From: JAWPMT01 sp965242775
GTDB taxonomy: Bacteria; Bacteroidota; Bacteroidia; Cytophagales; Cyclobacteriaceae
Direction: 5' to 3'
Assembly (NCBI GenBank): GCA_965242775.1
Contig: CBDETI010000011.1
Location: 62,001 to 126,000 of the forward strand
Length of the DNA: 64,000 bases
Shown here piece after piece: positions 45,248-54,958 of this stretch (position 1 is the stretch's first letter; every line of letters begins with the position of its first letter). The position numbers were made by a program, and so were the translations under genes. Below the pieces are notes generated by a model. That model ran no database searches and was not told where the DNA came from. It saw only the letters and a program-made list of their open reading frames with translations.

Positions 45248-46126
45248 ATGGAAAAATACTGGAACATTGTCACGGATGCCTACACTGGCTATGCCAATTA
45301 TCTTTGGCAAGAAGTGACCCAGCCCTCCTGGCACAATTACTTCTACTGGCTCCTGGGGGTCTCGGTTTTCTTTTTCCTGTTAGAGATCATCAGGCCCTGG
45401 AGAAGAGATCAGCCCGTGCTTAGAAAGGATTTCTGGCTGGACTTCTTTTACATGTTCTTTAACTTTTTTCTGTTTTCACTTATCATCTACAACGCGGCTT
45501 CAGATGTATTTGTGAACATGTTTTTGGATGGCCTGGCGCTATTGGGGATCAACAATCTAGTTGCTTTTAAGGTAATGTCCTGGCCTACCTGGACGCACCT
45601 TGTACTTGGGTTTGTCGTCCGGGATTTTGTCCAATGGTGGGTTCATCGGCTACTGCACCGGGTACCCGCCTTGTGGGAATTTCATAAAGTACACCATTCC
45701 GTAGAACAAATGGGTTTTGCAGCTCATTTACGCTATCACTGGATGGAGAACGTGGTGTACCGGACACTTGAGTACTTGCCCCTCGCACTGATCGGAATCG
45801 GCTTGAGAGACTTTTTTATCATTCATATCTTCACCTTGGCTGTCGGCCATTTCAATCATAGCAATTTCAATATACATCTGGGGCCCTTACAGTACCTGTT
45901 CAATAACCCGCGAATGCATATTTGGCATCACGCCTATGATTTACCGGAGGAAAAGCAATATGGGGTCAATTTTGGACTTACACTGAGTATTTGGGACTAC
46001 CTGTTTGGTACGGCATACCTTCCTTCCAGCGGCAAGAATATTCGTTTGGGATTTCCCGGCTTACAAAGTTTTCCGAAGGGATTTATTCGCCAAAGCCTGC
46101 ATGGGTTTGGACGGAAAAGGGACTAA
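45248..46126 (+). CDS. Fatty acid hydroxylase / sterol desaturase family membrane protein (copy 2)
   Basis: 292 residues from ATG 45248. Histidine clusters HRLLHR, FHKVHHSVEQ, HFNHSNFNIH and MHIWHHAYD are those of the membrane di-iron hydroxylases. It follows the cytochrome gene by 31 bp on the same strand and may be co-transcribed. It is not closely similar to the 42 kb copy outside these motifs. Substrate unknown. Confidence 0.9.
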   Translation: MEKYWNIVTDAYTGYANYLWQEVTQPSWHNYFYWLLGVSVFFFLLEIIRPWRRDQPVLRKDFWLDFFYMFFNFFLFSLIIYNAASDVFVNMFLDGLALLGINNLVAFKVMSWPTWTHLVLGFVVRDFVQWWVHRLLHRVPALWEFHKVHHSVEQMGFAAHLRYHWMENVVYRTLEYLPLALIGIGLRDFFIIHIFTLAVGHFNHSNFNIHLGPLQYLFNNPRMHIWHHAYDLPEEKQYGVNFGLTLSIWDYLFGTAYLPSSGKNIRLGFPGLQSFPKGFIRQSLHGFGRKRD

Positions 46127-46249
46127 AGCCTTATCTTGCTACCAGGGGAAACCATCGCTTGTCGGTTGTGATGCTCGACGCTTGTCTGGGTCCAACTGCC
46201 GCATAGGTTTTTACGTGTGAATTCAGAGAAGACCATAAAAAAGATCGTC

Positions 46250-46822
46250 ATGAGATTCAAAATATTCATTCTACTTGTTCTTGTTGCTACAACCATGATT
46301 GCGCAGGATATTCCAGATGCTGATCGGCAGATTTCACAGGCGCTGCTGGCGGCACCCATGCAACATAGAGATAACGCGACGGTACTAGGGTATAATAGTC
46401 AAAAAAGTGTTGTCGTGCTACGAGAGGGCACCAATGAATATGTTTGCCTTGCAAGCAATCCGGATTCCGACAAGTTCAGTGTGGCATGCTATCACAAGGG
46501 ACTGGAGCCGTTTATGGCTCGGGGCCGCGAACTCAAAGCCCAGGGGCTGGACTTCAAAAGCATTTTCGATATTCGGGAAAAGGAGGTTAAAGAAGGGAAA
46601 CTCGAAATCCCTAACAACAGCACATTGATGGTGCTATCAGGCGAAGAGGACGCTGCCACGGGCATTGTCAAAGACTCGCACCTGCGGTACGTTGTTTACA
46701 TCCCATATGCCACTGGAGAGAGCACTGGCCTTCCGGAAGCTCCGCTTGGCCCCGGGGCCCCTTGGATCATGAATCCTGGCACCCATCGAGCACATATTAT
46801 GATCACCCCGCCAAAAAAATAA
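46250..46822 (+). CDS. Secreted hypothetical protein
   Basis: 190 residues from ATG 46250; signal peptide MRFKIFILLVLVATTMIAQ. The body includes ATVLGYNSQKSVVVLREGTN, YVCLASNPDSDKFSVACYHK and PGAPWIMNPGTHRAHIMITP. I recognise no named family. It is 6 bp upstream of a rhodanese gene and probably co-transcribed. Confidence 0.65.
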   Translation: MRFKIFILLVLVATTMIAQDIPDADRQISQALLAAPMQHRDNATVLGYNSQKSVVVLREGTNEYVCLASNPDSDKFSVACYHKGLEPFMARGRELKAQGLDFKSIFDIREKEVKEGKLEIPNNSTLMVLSGEEDAATGIVKDSHLRYVVYIPYATGESTGLPEAPLGPGAPWIMNPGTHRAHIMITPPKK

Positions 46823-46828
46823 ATTTAG

Positions 46829-47194
46829 ATGTTGTCATTTCTTGCGACCATGATGCTGCTATGGCAGCAACCCACCAGCAAAGTTATCACTGGTGATGAG
46901 CTCATCGAACTTCGAAAAAACCCTGACGTGCAACTCGTAGACATCCGAACGCCAGAAGAATGGCAACAAGGTGTCATAGAAGGGGCCAGCAAAATCAACT
47001 TTTATGACAAGGAGTTCATGCCCAAAATAGAAAAGATGGATAAGGCAAAACCCATCGTTATATACTGTGCCGCTGGAGGAAGGAGCTCCAACGCAGCCAA
47101 AAAGTTGGTAACGGCAGGGTTTGTAGAAGTTTACGATTTGGGGATTGGTTTCAGAGGTTGGAAGGCTGAGGGACGCCCCGTGATGTCCAATTAA
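46829..47194 (+). CDS. Rhodanese-like domain protein, exported
   Basis: 121 residues. One rhodanese domain (LVDIRTPEEWQQGVIEGASK), with the active Cys in IYCAAGGRSSNAAK, matching the CxxxGxR loop. A hydrophobic N-terminus suggests export. Likely sulfur transfer or redox role. Confidence 0.85.
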   Translation: MLSFLATMMLLWQQPTSKVITGDELIELRKNPDVQLVDIRTPEEWQQGVIEGASKINFYDKEFMPKIEKMDKAKPIVIYCAAGGRSSNAAKKLVTAGFVEVYDLGIGFRGWKAEGRPVMSN

Positions 47195-47334
47195 ACCGGA
47201 CTAAGTAACTCATTTAAATTTCCTGTTTATCTTAAAATATTCTTTTTCAGCACTTTATGTGTTGGTATTTCAATTATTTACTTAATCTTTGCAGCGAAGA
47301 TTATTTATGATAATCGATCTGTAACTGGTTGAAT

Positions 47335-47368
47335 GATGGCCCTTTTTCCCTGGGGCCATCTTTTTTTT
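47335..47368 (+). terminator. Rho-independent terminator
   Basis: GATGGCCC (47335-47342) pairs with GGGCCATC (47353-47360) and is followed by eight T. It is 140 bp after the rhodanese gene. Confidence 0.85.
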
Positions 47369-47437
47369 GATATCAATCAGTCCGGTTGCTGACTTATGCG
47401 ACCCTATTCAGCTTGAATATTCCTGAGATTTGATGCC

Positions 47438-47962
47438 ATGAAATCTGCAGCAATTCTCCTTCTTTGTTTGATCACGGGCTGTGCAAGTTTGAAAGTCAAT
47501 ACTTCCGCTAAGGCCGATTTCGATTTTTCCAGGATCAAAAAATACTGTTGGCTGGCAGGTTGTGAATTCAGTTATTCGGGTCCGGTCTCATTAAAAGAAA
47601 GATTTCCGGTGGAGACTTTTGAAGCTGCTGTCGTGTCAGAATTGGCCAAAAAAGGTTACGAACTGGATGAATCAGATCCGGATTTCCTGGTGAACGTGAC
47701 CATATTGTTGGAAGAAAAAACCCACAAAATGATCTATGTGGATGATTTTCAGAATATTTCACTGCCCTATGGCATAGAAGAAGAGATTCGTTACCTGAAA
47801 GGGACCCTTCTGTTCGACGCTATAGATTTTGAGAAAACGGAAGTTTTTTGGAGATCTGCCGGGATCAAGTTTCTGGATGCACAGCCGAGGTTTGACGCTG
47901 CCGATATTCAATTGGCCATGGAGAAAATGCTCCAGGAATTTCCAGCAGCTGAAGCTCGCTAG
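47438..47962 (+). CDS. DUF4136-family lipoprotein
   Basis: 174 residues. Lipobox LCLITGCASL; then FDFSRIKKYCWLAG, ELAKKGYELDESDPDFLVNV and the tail typical of DUF4136 lipoproteins of Bacteroidota and Proteobacteria. Function unknown. Confidence 0.75.
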   Translation: MKSAAILLLCLITGCASLKVNTSAKADFDFSRIKKYCWLAGCEFSYSGPVSLKERFPVETFEAAVVSELAKKGYELDESDPDFLVNVTILLEEKTHKMIYVDDFQNISLPYGIEEEIRYLKGTLLFDAIDFEKTEVFWRSAGIKFLDAQPRFDAADIQLAMEKMLQEFPAAEAR

Positions 47963-47997
47963 CCTTTTTCGCAGACATCATTTTATTTGGCTGATGC

Positions 47998-49005
47998 CTA
48001 CCTGCAAATCCCCGGGTCGTTGGTCACAGCTTTACCAAGAAAATCGATGCATGTCTGGTTACATGGGGTGCCGGCTTCTTCACATATAAGGCAAAATTGA
48101 AGGCTTTCCCTTGAGATCCGCTGTGAGTAGCAGATGGAATCTACGCGGGCCGAAGAAACCCCAAAGAAACCCACAACCTCAATTTCCTCTGTGCCCGTGG
48201 AACGCAGATTGCCTGACAATCGGGGGATAGGGGACTGAAAAATGGAATTCACCCGTTCTTCCTGCGCCCTCACTCGATCCAAAAATTCAAACTCCTGCTC
48301 GGAAACAGCGTGAGTGACGAGCCTTACACTCATTTCACCATTGCTTTCGGCAAGGATCCGGAAGCCAAAAAAATCGAATGTGGCGTCCCCCCTGTTTTGA
48401 TTGTTGCCGATAACCACCGAACCAAGCACGGGTCCTGTTTCCCAGCAGCTATTAACCCGTGGCGGGCAGTCGCCATTGATATCGATAGTGCGTTCCAGGT
48501 AAGCCGTGGCCTCGGAGTAAAGAAAAATGGCTTCATTTCGGTTTTCCATGGTCTGGACGATCGTGTTATACAGGCGACGGATCACCACATTGTTGTCGTC
48601 CCTAAATGAAACCCATTCCGGGACCACATCGGCAGATAACACCGAAGGAGGTGGAGGTATTTCCATGAACTCCGATTGGACCTCAATGTCACCAAAAACG
48701 ACCGCTAGTTGATAGCGTTCACCAACTTGTGGCTGTATTTCTCCAAAATCTCCCTGGTACTTGAAAGTGCTGCCTTCGCGATCGATCAAGGTAAATGGGT
48801 AGCGCTGACCTCCGGCACTCACCGCTTGAACTTCTGTGCCAAAAGGGAAACCCTTTAAAGTAACCGTGCTGGGTTCGCTACCGGCGACAAGCCTTCCGGC
48901 AATGGTATATTGTGGCTGAAATAGTCGGATATCTCCCTCGAGTGTTTCAGTACACCCCAATAATGACAAGGTAAGGACCACAAACGAGATTCGACTATTG
49001 TTCAT
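47998..49005 (-). CDS. DUF4249-family lipoprotein
   Basis: 335 residues. Lipobox TLSLLGCTE; the body (GERYQLAVVFGDIEVQSEFM, then IFLYSEATAYLERTI) fits DUF4249, a lipoprotein family found downstream of TonB-dependent receptors in Bacteroidota. A cluster of cysteines near the C-terminus (QFCLICEEAGTPCNQTCIDF) is an unusual feature and may bind a metal or form disulfides. It overlaps the MG2-like gene by 4 bp. Confidence 0.8.
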   Translation of the reverse strand: MNNSRISFVVLTLSLLGCTETLEGDIRLFQPQYTIAGRLVAGSEPSTVTLKGFPFGTEVQAVSAGGQRYPFTLIDREGSTFKYQGDFGEIQPQVGERYQLAVVFGDIEVQSEFMEIPPPPSVLSADVVPEWVSFRDDNNVVIRRLYNTIVQTMENRNEAIFLYSEATAYLERTIDINGDCPPRVNSCWETGPVLGSVVIGNNQNRGDATFDFFGFRILAESNGEMSVRLVTHAVSEQEFEFLDRVRAQEERVNSIFQSPIPRLSGNLRSTGTEEIEVVGFFGVSSARVDSICYSQRISRESLQFCLICEEAGTPCNQTCIDFLGKAVTNDPGICR

Positions 49006-51170
49006 TTTGATGTGTTAATTAATAGCTTTTGCTGCGAGATCTGAGTGCCAGCCAGGGCTTTGGCGGTCACCTCGAAGGTGGTGGCATTATCGGTAAGTCT
49101 GAAAACAATTTTTCCCCGACCTTCAATGAGCTCGACATTGTTGTTCCAATAGATAAGTTGTCGTAAGTCCAGTAGCCGTTTACCCTGTGCAAGGGGTTTT
49201 CGCTCAAACACTTCAGGTAATACCGGTGCGATCTTGTACGACGGAATTTGATGCTGAAGCTCATTTCTCTGAGATCTGGTATAGAAGGCGATGATGCCGT
49301 TTTCGGCCGTAAAGCCAATCTTCTTTCTGGAATCGAAGGAGGTGAGTATTTCAATGCGATCGATTTTGTTTGGCTCATAGTCATTGATGAAGCTGTCATC
49401 CAGGAATGGAATACCATCCAGGAGCTTAAGCGCAGGCCGAATCCACATGTGCTTGTCGTCATGAGAGTAAAGGGTGATTCGCTTTCGCCGGTAGCGTGCG
49501 TACGGTATGATTTCCTGGATCACGGTGCGCATGCTTGCGACATTTATGTAATCATCCAACTCATATTTAAAATCATATTTTTCGTAGGTCACTGGGTCGT
49601 AAAAGTTGGTCTCTTTGCTTTGCTTGAATTTTTGTAGAACCGCTTCCGCATTGTATATCGAATCGGTCTTGATACGCACCGTATTGAACCTCAACATTTG
49701 GTTATGAGCTCTGGTAAGTCCGTTGGAAAAAGCACGTGGAAGCTTGTCCACGACCTGATAGGCATCGTCAATTTTTATCGAGAAAGTACCCCTTTCCGAT
49801 TCTTGCTCATTGTGCAATTGGAAGTAGTACGAGTAGTCTACCGAGGTTTCGGGGATTTGGAAATAGAAATAACCCAATGTGTCCGTATAAATTCCTGAGA
49901 TGCCTCGTCGATTTCCCGGAGAAGTCATTATGATCGGCCTCTGATAAGTCAATGACGGATTGCAATTATTTAGCAATTGGCCTTTGATAAATCCTTTTTT
50001 AGGGATGGACTTAATTTGGGTGGCAGAAAGTGACTCGGGAATAAATAGAGGCTCCGCCGGTCTCTTCGCATCCGCGGCCGAATTGGGTCTGTCCAGTTCG
50101 GTATCAACAATGCCTATGGACAAAGAAATCGGCGCTTCAATTAGCTGACCCTCCGCGGTGGTTACAGTTATATCCAAGGTGACTAACTCTCCCCTTCCAT
50201 AGACAGCCTTATCAGGAATCATGGAAATAGTTAATTGTCCCGCGGCCTCGTCAAATAACTTGTACTCGTGGATTGGGACATTGGAAGAATTGCGGATCTC
50301 GATTTTCGCCCATCCAAAATCCTTGATGCTCGGATCCAGCCTTATGTTTCCGGGCTGGATTGCCAGGGTAGTATCCAGCGTATAGGAAGAAAGATGTAGT
50401 TTGTATCGAAAACCAGCCGATCGCTTGTGGATAAAATCGAAGTTATGGCCATCGTTCCAACCTCGGTAATGGAAAACTGACCCCTGATTGCGGACGCCCA
50501 GTGTCGTGGGGCCCAGATAAATTGAATCTGAGGTAAAAAGTTTCAAGATATAGTGCGCCGACGATTTGGGAATGAACTCCACAGAGTTGGACGCTGATAG
50601 TGGCAAATCCAGCAGACGGGTGTCCACGCCCTGCACATCCTCGTTGATGAACCCATAAAAAGGTATTGGTGCATTGTTGTCGTCCTTAACCCGCACTTCT
50701 AATTCGTTAGGCAAACCCTCCACTAGCTTTTGGGTGTGGGACTGGTTTTGCTTAAGGATCACATGATAATTTGTTTCCTGGAATGGTGCGCGCTGGTCTG
50801 TGAGGTTCATAACAGCTATTTCCTGGATTCCGAAAATGGTAAGATCGAAAGGGTTGTATACCACCAGTTGATAGATACCCGAGGGTGTGGATTGGGGGAC
50901 TTCAATAGAGAAACTTGAAACCTGATTACTAAATGGTGCTCTATAATCGAAGAGGGCTTTGCGCCTAAAGTTGTCGGCCAGGGCTATGCCAACACTTCTG
51001 CCATTGAACCCTTCATGCGGTGTATAGATTTTTCCGATAATGTTTTCACCCGTGACGTGACCATATTTTGCTAAGTGAATATCTACCGGTCCGTAGAACT
51101 GTGCCTCGACCAAAAGTACCGACAGTACTCCCGACAGGATCAGGATAATGGATCTAATTATTCTTGCCAT
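49002..51170 (-). CDS. Secreted MG2 (alpha-2-macroglobulin-like) domain protein
   Basis: 722 residues with a signal peptide (SIILILSGVLSVLLVEAQFY). Repeated immunoglobulin-like MG units: YDTLGYFYF-type and GRGELVTLDITVTTAEGQLI segments, and a C-terminal plug-like region (LDGIPFLDDSFINDYEPNKIDRIEI). Such proteins are commonly encoded next to TonB receptors in Bacteroidota. Here it overlaps the receptor gene by 17 bp and the DUF4249 gene by 4 bp, so the three are an operon. The exact role is unknown. Confidence 0.75.
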   Translation of the reverse strand: MARIIRSIILILSGVLSVLLVEAQFYGPVDIHLAKYGHVTGENIIGKIYTPHEGFNGRSVGIALADNFRRKALFDYRAPFSNQVSSFSIEVPQSTPSGIYQLVVYNPFDLTIFGIQEIAVMNLTDQRAPFQETNYHVILKQNQSHTQKLVEGLPNELEVRVKDDNNAPIPFYGFINEDVQGVDTRLLDLPLSASNSVEFIPKSSAHYILKLFTSDSIYLGPTTLGVRNQGSVFHYRGWNDGHNFDFIHKRSAGFRYKLHLSSYTLDTTLAIQPGNIRLDPSIKDFGWAKIEIRNSSNVPIHEYKLFDEAAGQLTISMIPDKAVYGRGELVTLDITVTTAEGQLIEAPISLSIGIVDTELDRPNSAADAKRPAEPLFIPESLSATQIKSIPKKGFIKGQLLNNCNPSLTYQRPIIMTSPGNRRGISGIYTDTLGYFYFQIPETSVDYSYYFQLHNEQESERGTFSIKIDDAYQVVDKLPRAFSNGLTRAHNQMLRFNTVRIKTDSIYNAEAVLQKFKQSKETNFYDPVTYEKYDFKYELDDYINVASMRTVIQEIIPYARYRRKRITLYSHDDKHMWIRPALKLLDGIPFLDDSFINDYEPNKIDRIEILTSFDSRKKIGFTAENGIIAFYTRSQRNELQHQIPSYKIAPVLPEVFERKPLAQGKRLLDLRQLIYWNNNVELIEGRGKIVFRLTDNATTFEVTAKALAGTQISQQKLLINTSK

Positions 51171-53751
51171 TGAACTTTAGGTTGTAGGTGATGGATGGAA
51201 AGGGCTCACCGAGGACTGTTAACTGGACCAGGTCGATGCTGTTATCTTCCCGTACTATTGGCTGTACCGAGAACGCGTTGTTGATGCCAAACAGGTTGTA
51301 GACTGAGAAAGTGACACTGTGCTCCCATCTCGGCTCCCTTTTGTAAGAACCGGAGATGGTAACAGCTATGTCCATCCGTGCAGTATGAGGAATACGTCGG
51401 TTATTTATCTCCTCGGTAATGAAAACCAATCGCCCTTCCTGGACAAAGGTTTTGCTGGGCAGCGTATAGGGCCGGCCACTTTGAAATACGAAGAATGAGC
51501 TTAATTTCCACCTGAGTCGGGGCTGCCATACAGCATTGAAATTAAGATTGTGCGGTCGGTCAAAGTTTGCCGGGAACTTCTGTTTATTATTGAATTGGTC
51601 CGATTCAAAATCACTTTCAATTGTCCGGAATGCCCTGGATAGCGTGTAGTTGAACGACCCAAAAAACGCGCCATCAGTTTTTTCCGCTGAGAATTCAATG
51701 CCATAGGCATCTCCGGAGGACGAAATCAAATCGGCTTCCACCTGTTGATTCAACAGTACATTGGCCCCGGGATCTACCTCATTGGTATTGCTGAAAACCT
51801 TCATAAAGCCTTCGATTCCCAAATTCAACCCTGGCCCGAACAAGCTCTTGTACAGTCCAATGGTGCCAAATGATACACTGGATGGACTTATATTGATATC
51901 GGAGAGCCTCCAAATGTCCGTGGGAAGCGACGCAGTGGAGTTAGAAAAAAGGTGTATGTATTGTCTGTTAATTCCGCCGCTGGCCTTAATCGAAAAGCTG
52001 TTTGTCAACAAGTAGCTTACAGAAATGCGAGGTTCCAGACCGTCATAGGAGGTCCCGACGGTTACTGTATCATTGATGGTGGAGACGTCTCTTGGAGATC
52101 CGCCATCGTACAGGAATTTCTCAGAATTTAGATTTTTAAAAATATTGTAGCGTAGGCCCCCGTCAATGGCGAGCTTATCGAAACTCCAATCAACCGAGGC
52201 ATAGAGGTCTGTGATCACTCCCCGGTCGTGAGGTATTCCATTAAATAAGAAGGGGTCCGGGCCCAAGGTTTGGGTTCTATCAGACCGCATCTCTAGTAAT
52301 TGGCTGCTGACCCCAAAATCTACAAGGCCCTGATTATCTAGTAAATAAGAAAAGTTCACTTTCGCTCCCGAGTGAGTGAGCCCGTTTTGAATCGACACTT
52401 GCCGGCTGGGAGAAAGATCCTCGAGTAGGGCTTCGTAATGGCCTGAAAATACAATGAAGTTGGAGGTAAGTGATGAACTGAACGCATGGTTCCACCTGAC
52501 ACTGAAACCCGACGAGCGATAATCGTAGGTTGTGTCTCCGAAAAAAGAGAAAAGATCCTTACTCAAATAGCCGGAGACAGTGAAGTTATCGGTGGCGGAT
52601 GGGACATGCTGAAGCTTGAAATTTACATCGTGATAGGAAGCCTTGGCATTCCGAGCCTGCGAGTTCCCCTTGAAATTTTGTAGCACGATAGATGGGTTGG
52701 CATGTCTGCCGGCAACCAGGACTGAAGTCTTTTCCTTTTTTAGCGGGATTTCGGCTTTCAGTTTATTGTTGATGGGGCCAAAGGTGCCTTCCGCTGTGAC
52801 CACCTCTTTGTTGGGGTTGACCATGTTGACTTCCAGCAGAGAAGATAAACGGCCGCCATGTTCTATTGGAAAAGCGCCTTTGTACAATGAAAAACTACCT
52901 ACGGCATCAGGATTGAAAACGGAGAAAAAGCCAAGTAGATGAGAGGAGTTATATATGGGAATATCATCGAGAAGGATCAAGTTCTGATCGATATCACCTC
53001 CTCTCACATTGAATCCACTAGCCCCTTCCCCTGCACTTGATACACCTGTTACGGTGTTGATAGACCGGGTCACATCCACTTCACCCATAAGCGTGGGCAA
53101 CGTTCGAATGGACTCGAGTTGTATTGTTTCGATGCTGCTGCGGGCCTGTGACAGTTGCTGTTGTTCACTTTGACCATCCACAACCACCCCGTGGAGGTAA
53201 ATGATGTTGTCGAACATGGCGACGGTGATAGTCGTATCCTGGCGCAGGAAAACATTAGCGATTTCATCTTTGGTCTGCCCGGAGCGAAACAGCAGTTGAT
53301 GTTTTCCGTACGGTAGAGCCACTTCAAATTTCCCGGATAAGTCTGCACGGACAGTCTCACTGTTGTCGATTACTATAAGTCCATTTGGGATCGGCTCCTC
53401 AGTTTCGGCGAGGATCATTCTACCCCGGATCCTATATTCTGGTAATTTGACCTTTTCACTTTCGTCCAGTATGATTACCAGAAAGTCGAACTTCTCATAG
53501 GTCAACCCCGTGTTTTGCAGGATAGCTTTCAAGCCTTCATCCAGGCTGTTGATGTGCTTGCTGACGGTTACTTTTTTGTCCTGGACCCATTCGTCTTTGT
53601 ATTTAAACAGCACCTGATAGGTCAATGTGAGATCCAGGAATACATCCTCCAGGGGCCGTTCTTGGTACGAAAGTTCAAATTGCTGACTTTGAGCTGCTTG
53701 ATGAGCAAACAGCATAAGAAAAGAAAAGCAAATTCTCCAGTTCCTCCCCAT
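51154..53751 (-). CDS. TonB-dependent receptor with N-terminal STN domain
   Basis: 865 residues. Signal peptide, then a short STN domain (FELSYQERPLEDVFLDLTLT), a carboxypeptidase-regulatory-like domain (RGRMILAETEEPIPNGLIVI), the plug (EVDVTRSINTVTGVSSAGEG, VRGGDIDQNLILLDDIPIYN) and the 22-strand barrel. The C-terminus (PFPSITYNLKFNGKNN) does not end in Phe. STN domains often interact with FecR-type anti-sigma factors, but none is adjacent. First gene of the receptor-MG2-DUF4249 operon. Substrate unknown. Confidence 0.9.
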   Translation of the reverse strand: MGRNWRICFSFLMLFAHQAAQSQQFELSYQERPLEDVFLDLTLTYQVLFKYKDEWVQDKKVTVSKHINSLDEGLKAILQNTGLTYEKFDFLVIILDESEKVKLPEYRIRGRMILAETEEPIPNGLIVIDNSETVRADLSGKFEVALPYGKHQLLFRSGQTKDEIANVFLRQDTTITVAMFDNIIYLHGVVVDGQSEQQQLSQARSSIETIQLESIRTLPTLMGEVDVTRSINTVTGVSSAGEGASGFNVRGGDIDQNLILLDDIPIYNSSHLLGFFSVFNPDAVGSFSLYKGAFPIEHGGRLSSLLEVNMVNPNKEVVTAEGTFGPINNKLKAEIPLKKEKTSVLVAGRHANPSIVLQNFKGNSQARNAKASYHDVNFKLQHVPSATDNFTVSGYLSKDLFSFFGDTTYDYRSSGFSVRWNHAFSSSLTSNFIVFSGHYEALLEDLSPSRQVSIQNGLTHSGAKVNFSYLLDNQGLVDFGVSSQLLEMRSDRTQTLGPDPFLFNGIPHDRGVITDLYASVDWSFDKLAIDGGLRYNIFKNLNSEKFLYDGGSPRDVSTINDTVTVGTSYDGLEPRISVSYLLTNSFSIKASGGINRQYIHLFSNSTASLPTDIWRLSDINISPSSVSFGTIGLYKSLFGPGLNLGIEGFMKVFSNTNEVDPGANVLLNQQVEADLISSSGDAYGIEFSAEKTDGAFFGSFNYTLSRAFRTIESDFESDQFNNKQKFPANFDRPHNLNFNAVWQPRLRWKLSSFFVFQSGRPYTLPSKTFVQEGRLVFITEEINNRRIPHTARMDIAVTISGSYKREPRWEHSVTFSVYNLFGINNAFSVQPIVREDNSIDLVQLTVLGEPFPSITYNLKFNGKNN

Positions 53752-53893
53752 TTGATCGTTGGCGCTATCTGTGAAGGATTTTCAGATGAGACTACTTTAG
53801 AGAAACAACCCTAAAGGTCAAATCCCTACATCAAGGATTTTTGGACTAGCGACTTAATCGATCAGAGGATTTAGAAAAAAGCGACGGAGAAAG

Positions 53894-53965
53894 TAGTCCC
53901 GGCAAGAATCGAACTTGCATCTAAAGTTTAGGAAACTTCTATTCTATCCATTGAACTACGGGACT
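53894..53965 (-). tRNA. tRNA-Arg (anticodon CCT)
   Basis: 72 nt: acceptor AGTCCCG/CGGGACT, D stem GTTC/GAAT, anticodon stem GAAGT/ACTTT with loop TTCCTAA (CCT), T stem GCAAG/CTTGC, discriminator A, no encoded CCA. Reads AGG codons. Unlike the tRNA-Arg(ACG) here, it has GG in the D loop and C56. Confidence 0.93.
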
Positions 53966-54028
53966 ATAGCGCTATTGCAAGCGGGGCCGCAAATTTATGG
54001 AATTTCCAAACTGTGGCCAATTTCAATA

Positions 54029-54140
54029 AGTCTTTTCTGGCTGAAGGTAATAGGGGTAGATTTTCATATGTTGCCTGCTTACTTTTTCTCCTAATAATTC
54101 CTTCGGGCTATCAATATTCTCTTTGGAGGTAGCCGAAATA
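54029..54140 (-). pseudogene. hflX 3'-end fragment (left copy of a 112-bp direct repeat)
   Basis: Aligns without gaps to 59225-59336, which is inside the 3' end of hflX, with only a few mismatches. The minus-strand translation is still open (ISATSKENIDSPKELLGEK, then MKIYPYYLQPEKT), with Leu to Pro and Asn to Tyr changes. It is a detached remnant, not a gene, and with the intact copy bounds a 5.2-kb segment. Confidence 0.85.
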
Positions 54141-54259
54141 GCTATTTCAACCTCTAAAATGTTATTGATGAAATTAAATCGGCAGTATCATGCCGTTTAT
54201 GATTAAGCCCAGCAGGGGCTATGGGCTAAGCGCGCAAAAGCAAAAACAACTGCCTTCTT

Positions 54260-54958
54260 CTATTTAAGCATTTTCTTGCTAATCAATTTCTTGTAAACAG
54301 CTTCACGCATTCTTCGAGAAACCAGGATTTTATATCCTGAAACTATCAGTTGGTTGCCTTCCAAACCTTCAACATGCAACTTGTTGACAGCATATTGTCT
54401 GTGTACTTGAATGAAGTTATCCGAAGGGAGCTGTTCCAACACCCTTTTCAGTGACATTAGCGCCATAATTTTTTTTTCTTTTGTGATGATATTGACATAA
54501 TTCTGATTTGATTCCAGATAGAGAATATCTGAGTATGAGACTTTCACCAGTTTCTTTGAATCAGAAATGAAGACATAATCATTTGGGTCAGGCGATAAGT
54601 GCAGAACCCTTTGAGCCTTGTTTGCAGCTTGAAGGAATCTATCAAATGAAATTGGTTTTACTAAATAGTCTATTACATCAAAGTCAAAGCTTTTGAGTGC
54701 ATATTCAGAATATGCTGTAGTAAAAATGACATGAGGGGCCTGAGGCAACGTCCGTAAGAAATCTGTTCCTTTAATGTGTGGCATGTTTATGTCCAGGAAC
54801 AATAGATCGATGGATTGATTATTCAGATATTCCATTATCTGAAGGGCTGATTTGCAGCTACCGGCCAATTCTAGAAACGGTATTTTCGCAACGTATTTTT
54901 CCAGGCCCTTGCGAGCCACCGACTCATCGTCTACTATAAGGCACGTAATTGTGTTCAT
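54260..54958 (-). CDS. LytTR-family response regulator
   Basis: 232 residues. Receiver domain with acidic pocket (CLIVDDES), phospho-Asp in DLLFLDINMP, Thr in IFTTAYSEYAL and Lys in YLVKPISFDRF, then a LytTR DNA-binding domain (VSYSDILYLESNQNYVNIIT, FIQVHRQYAVNKLHV). It overlaps the kinase gene by 35 bp and forms a two-component system. Confidence 0.93.
   Translation of the reverse strand: MNTITCLIVDDESVARKGLEKYVAKIPFLELAGSCKSALQIMEYLNNQSIDLLFLDINMPHIKGTDFLRTLPQAPHVIFTTAYSEYALKSFDFDVIDYLVKPISFDRFLQAANKAQRVLHLSPDPNDYVFISDSKKLVKVSYSDILYLESNQNYVNIITKEKKIMALMSLKRVLEQLPSDNFIQVHRQYAVNKLHVEGLEGNQLIVSGYKILVSRRMREAVYKKLISKKMLK

Noticed and set aside
45991..46220. Two plus-strand frames at the hydroxylase 3' end
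   Set aside because: They overlap the hydroxylase gene in other frames, with no support of their own.
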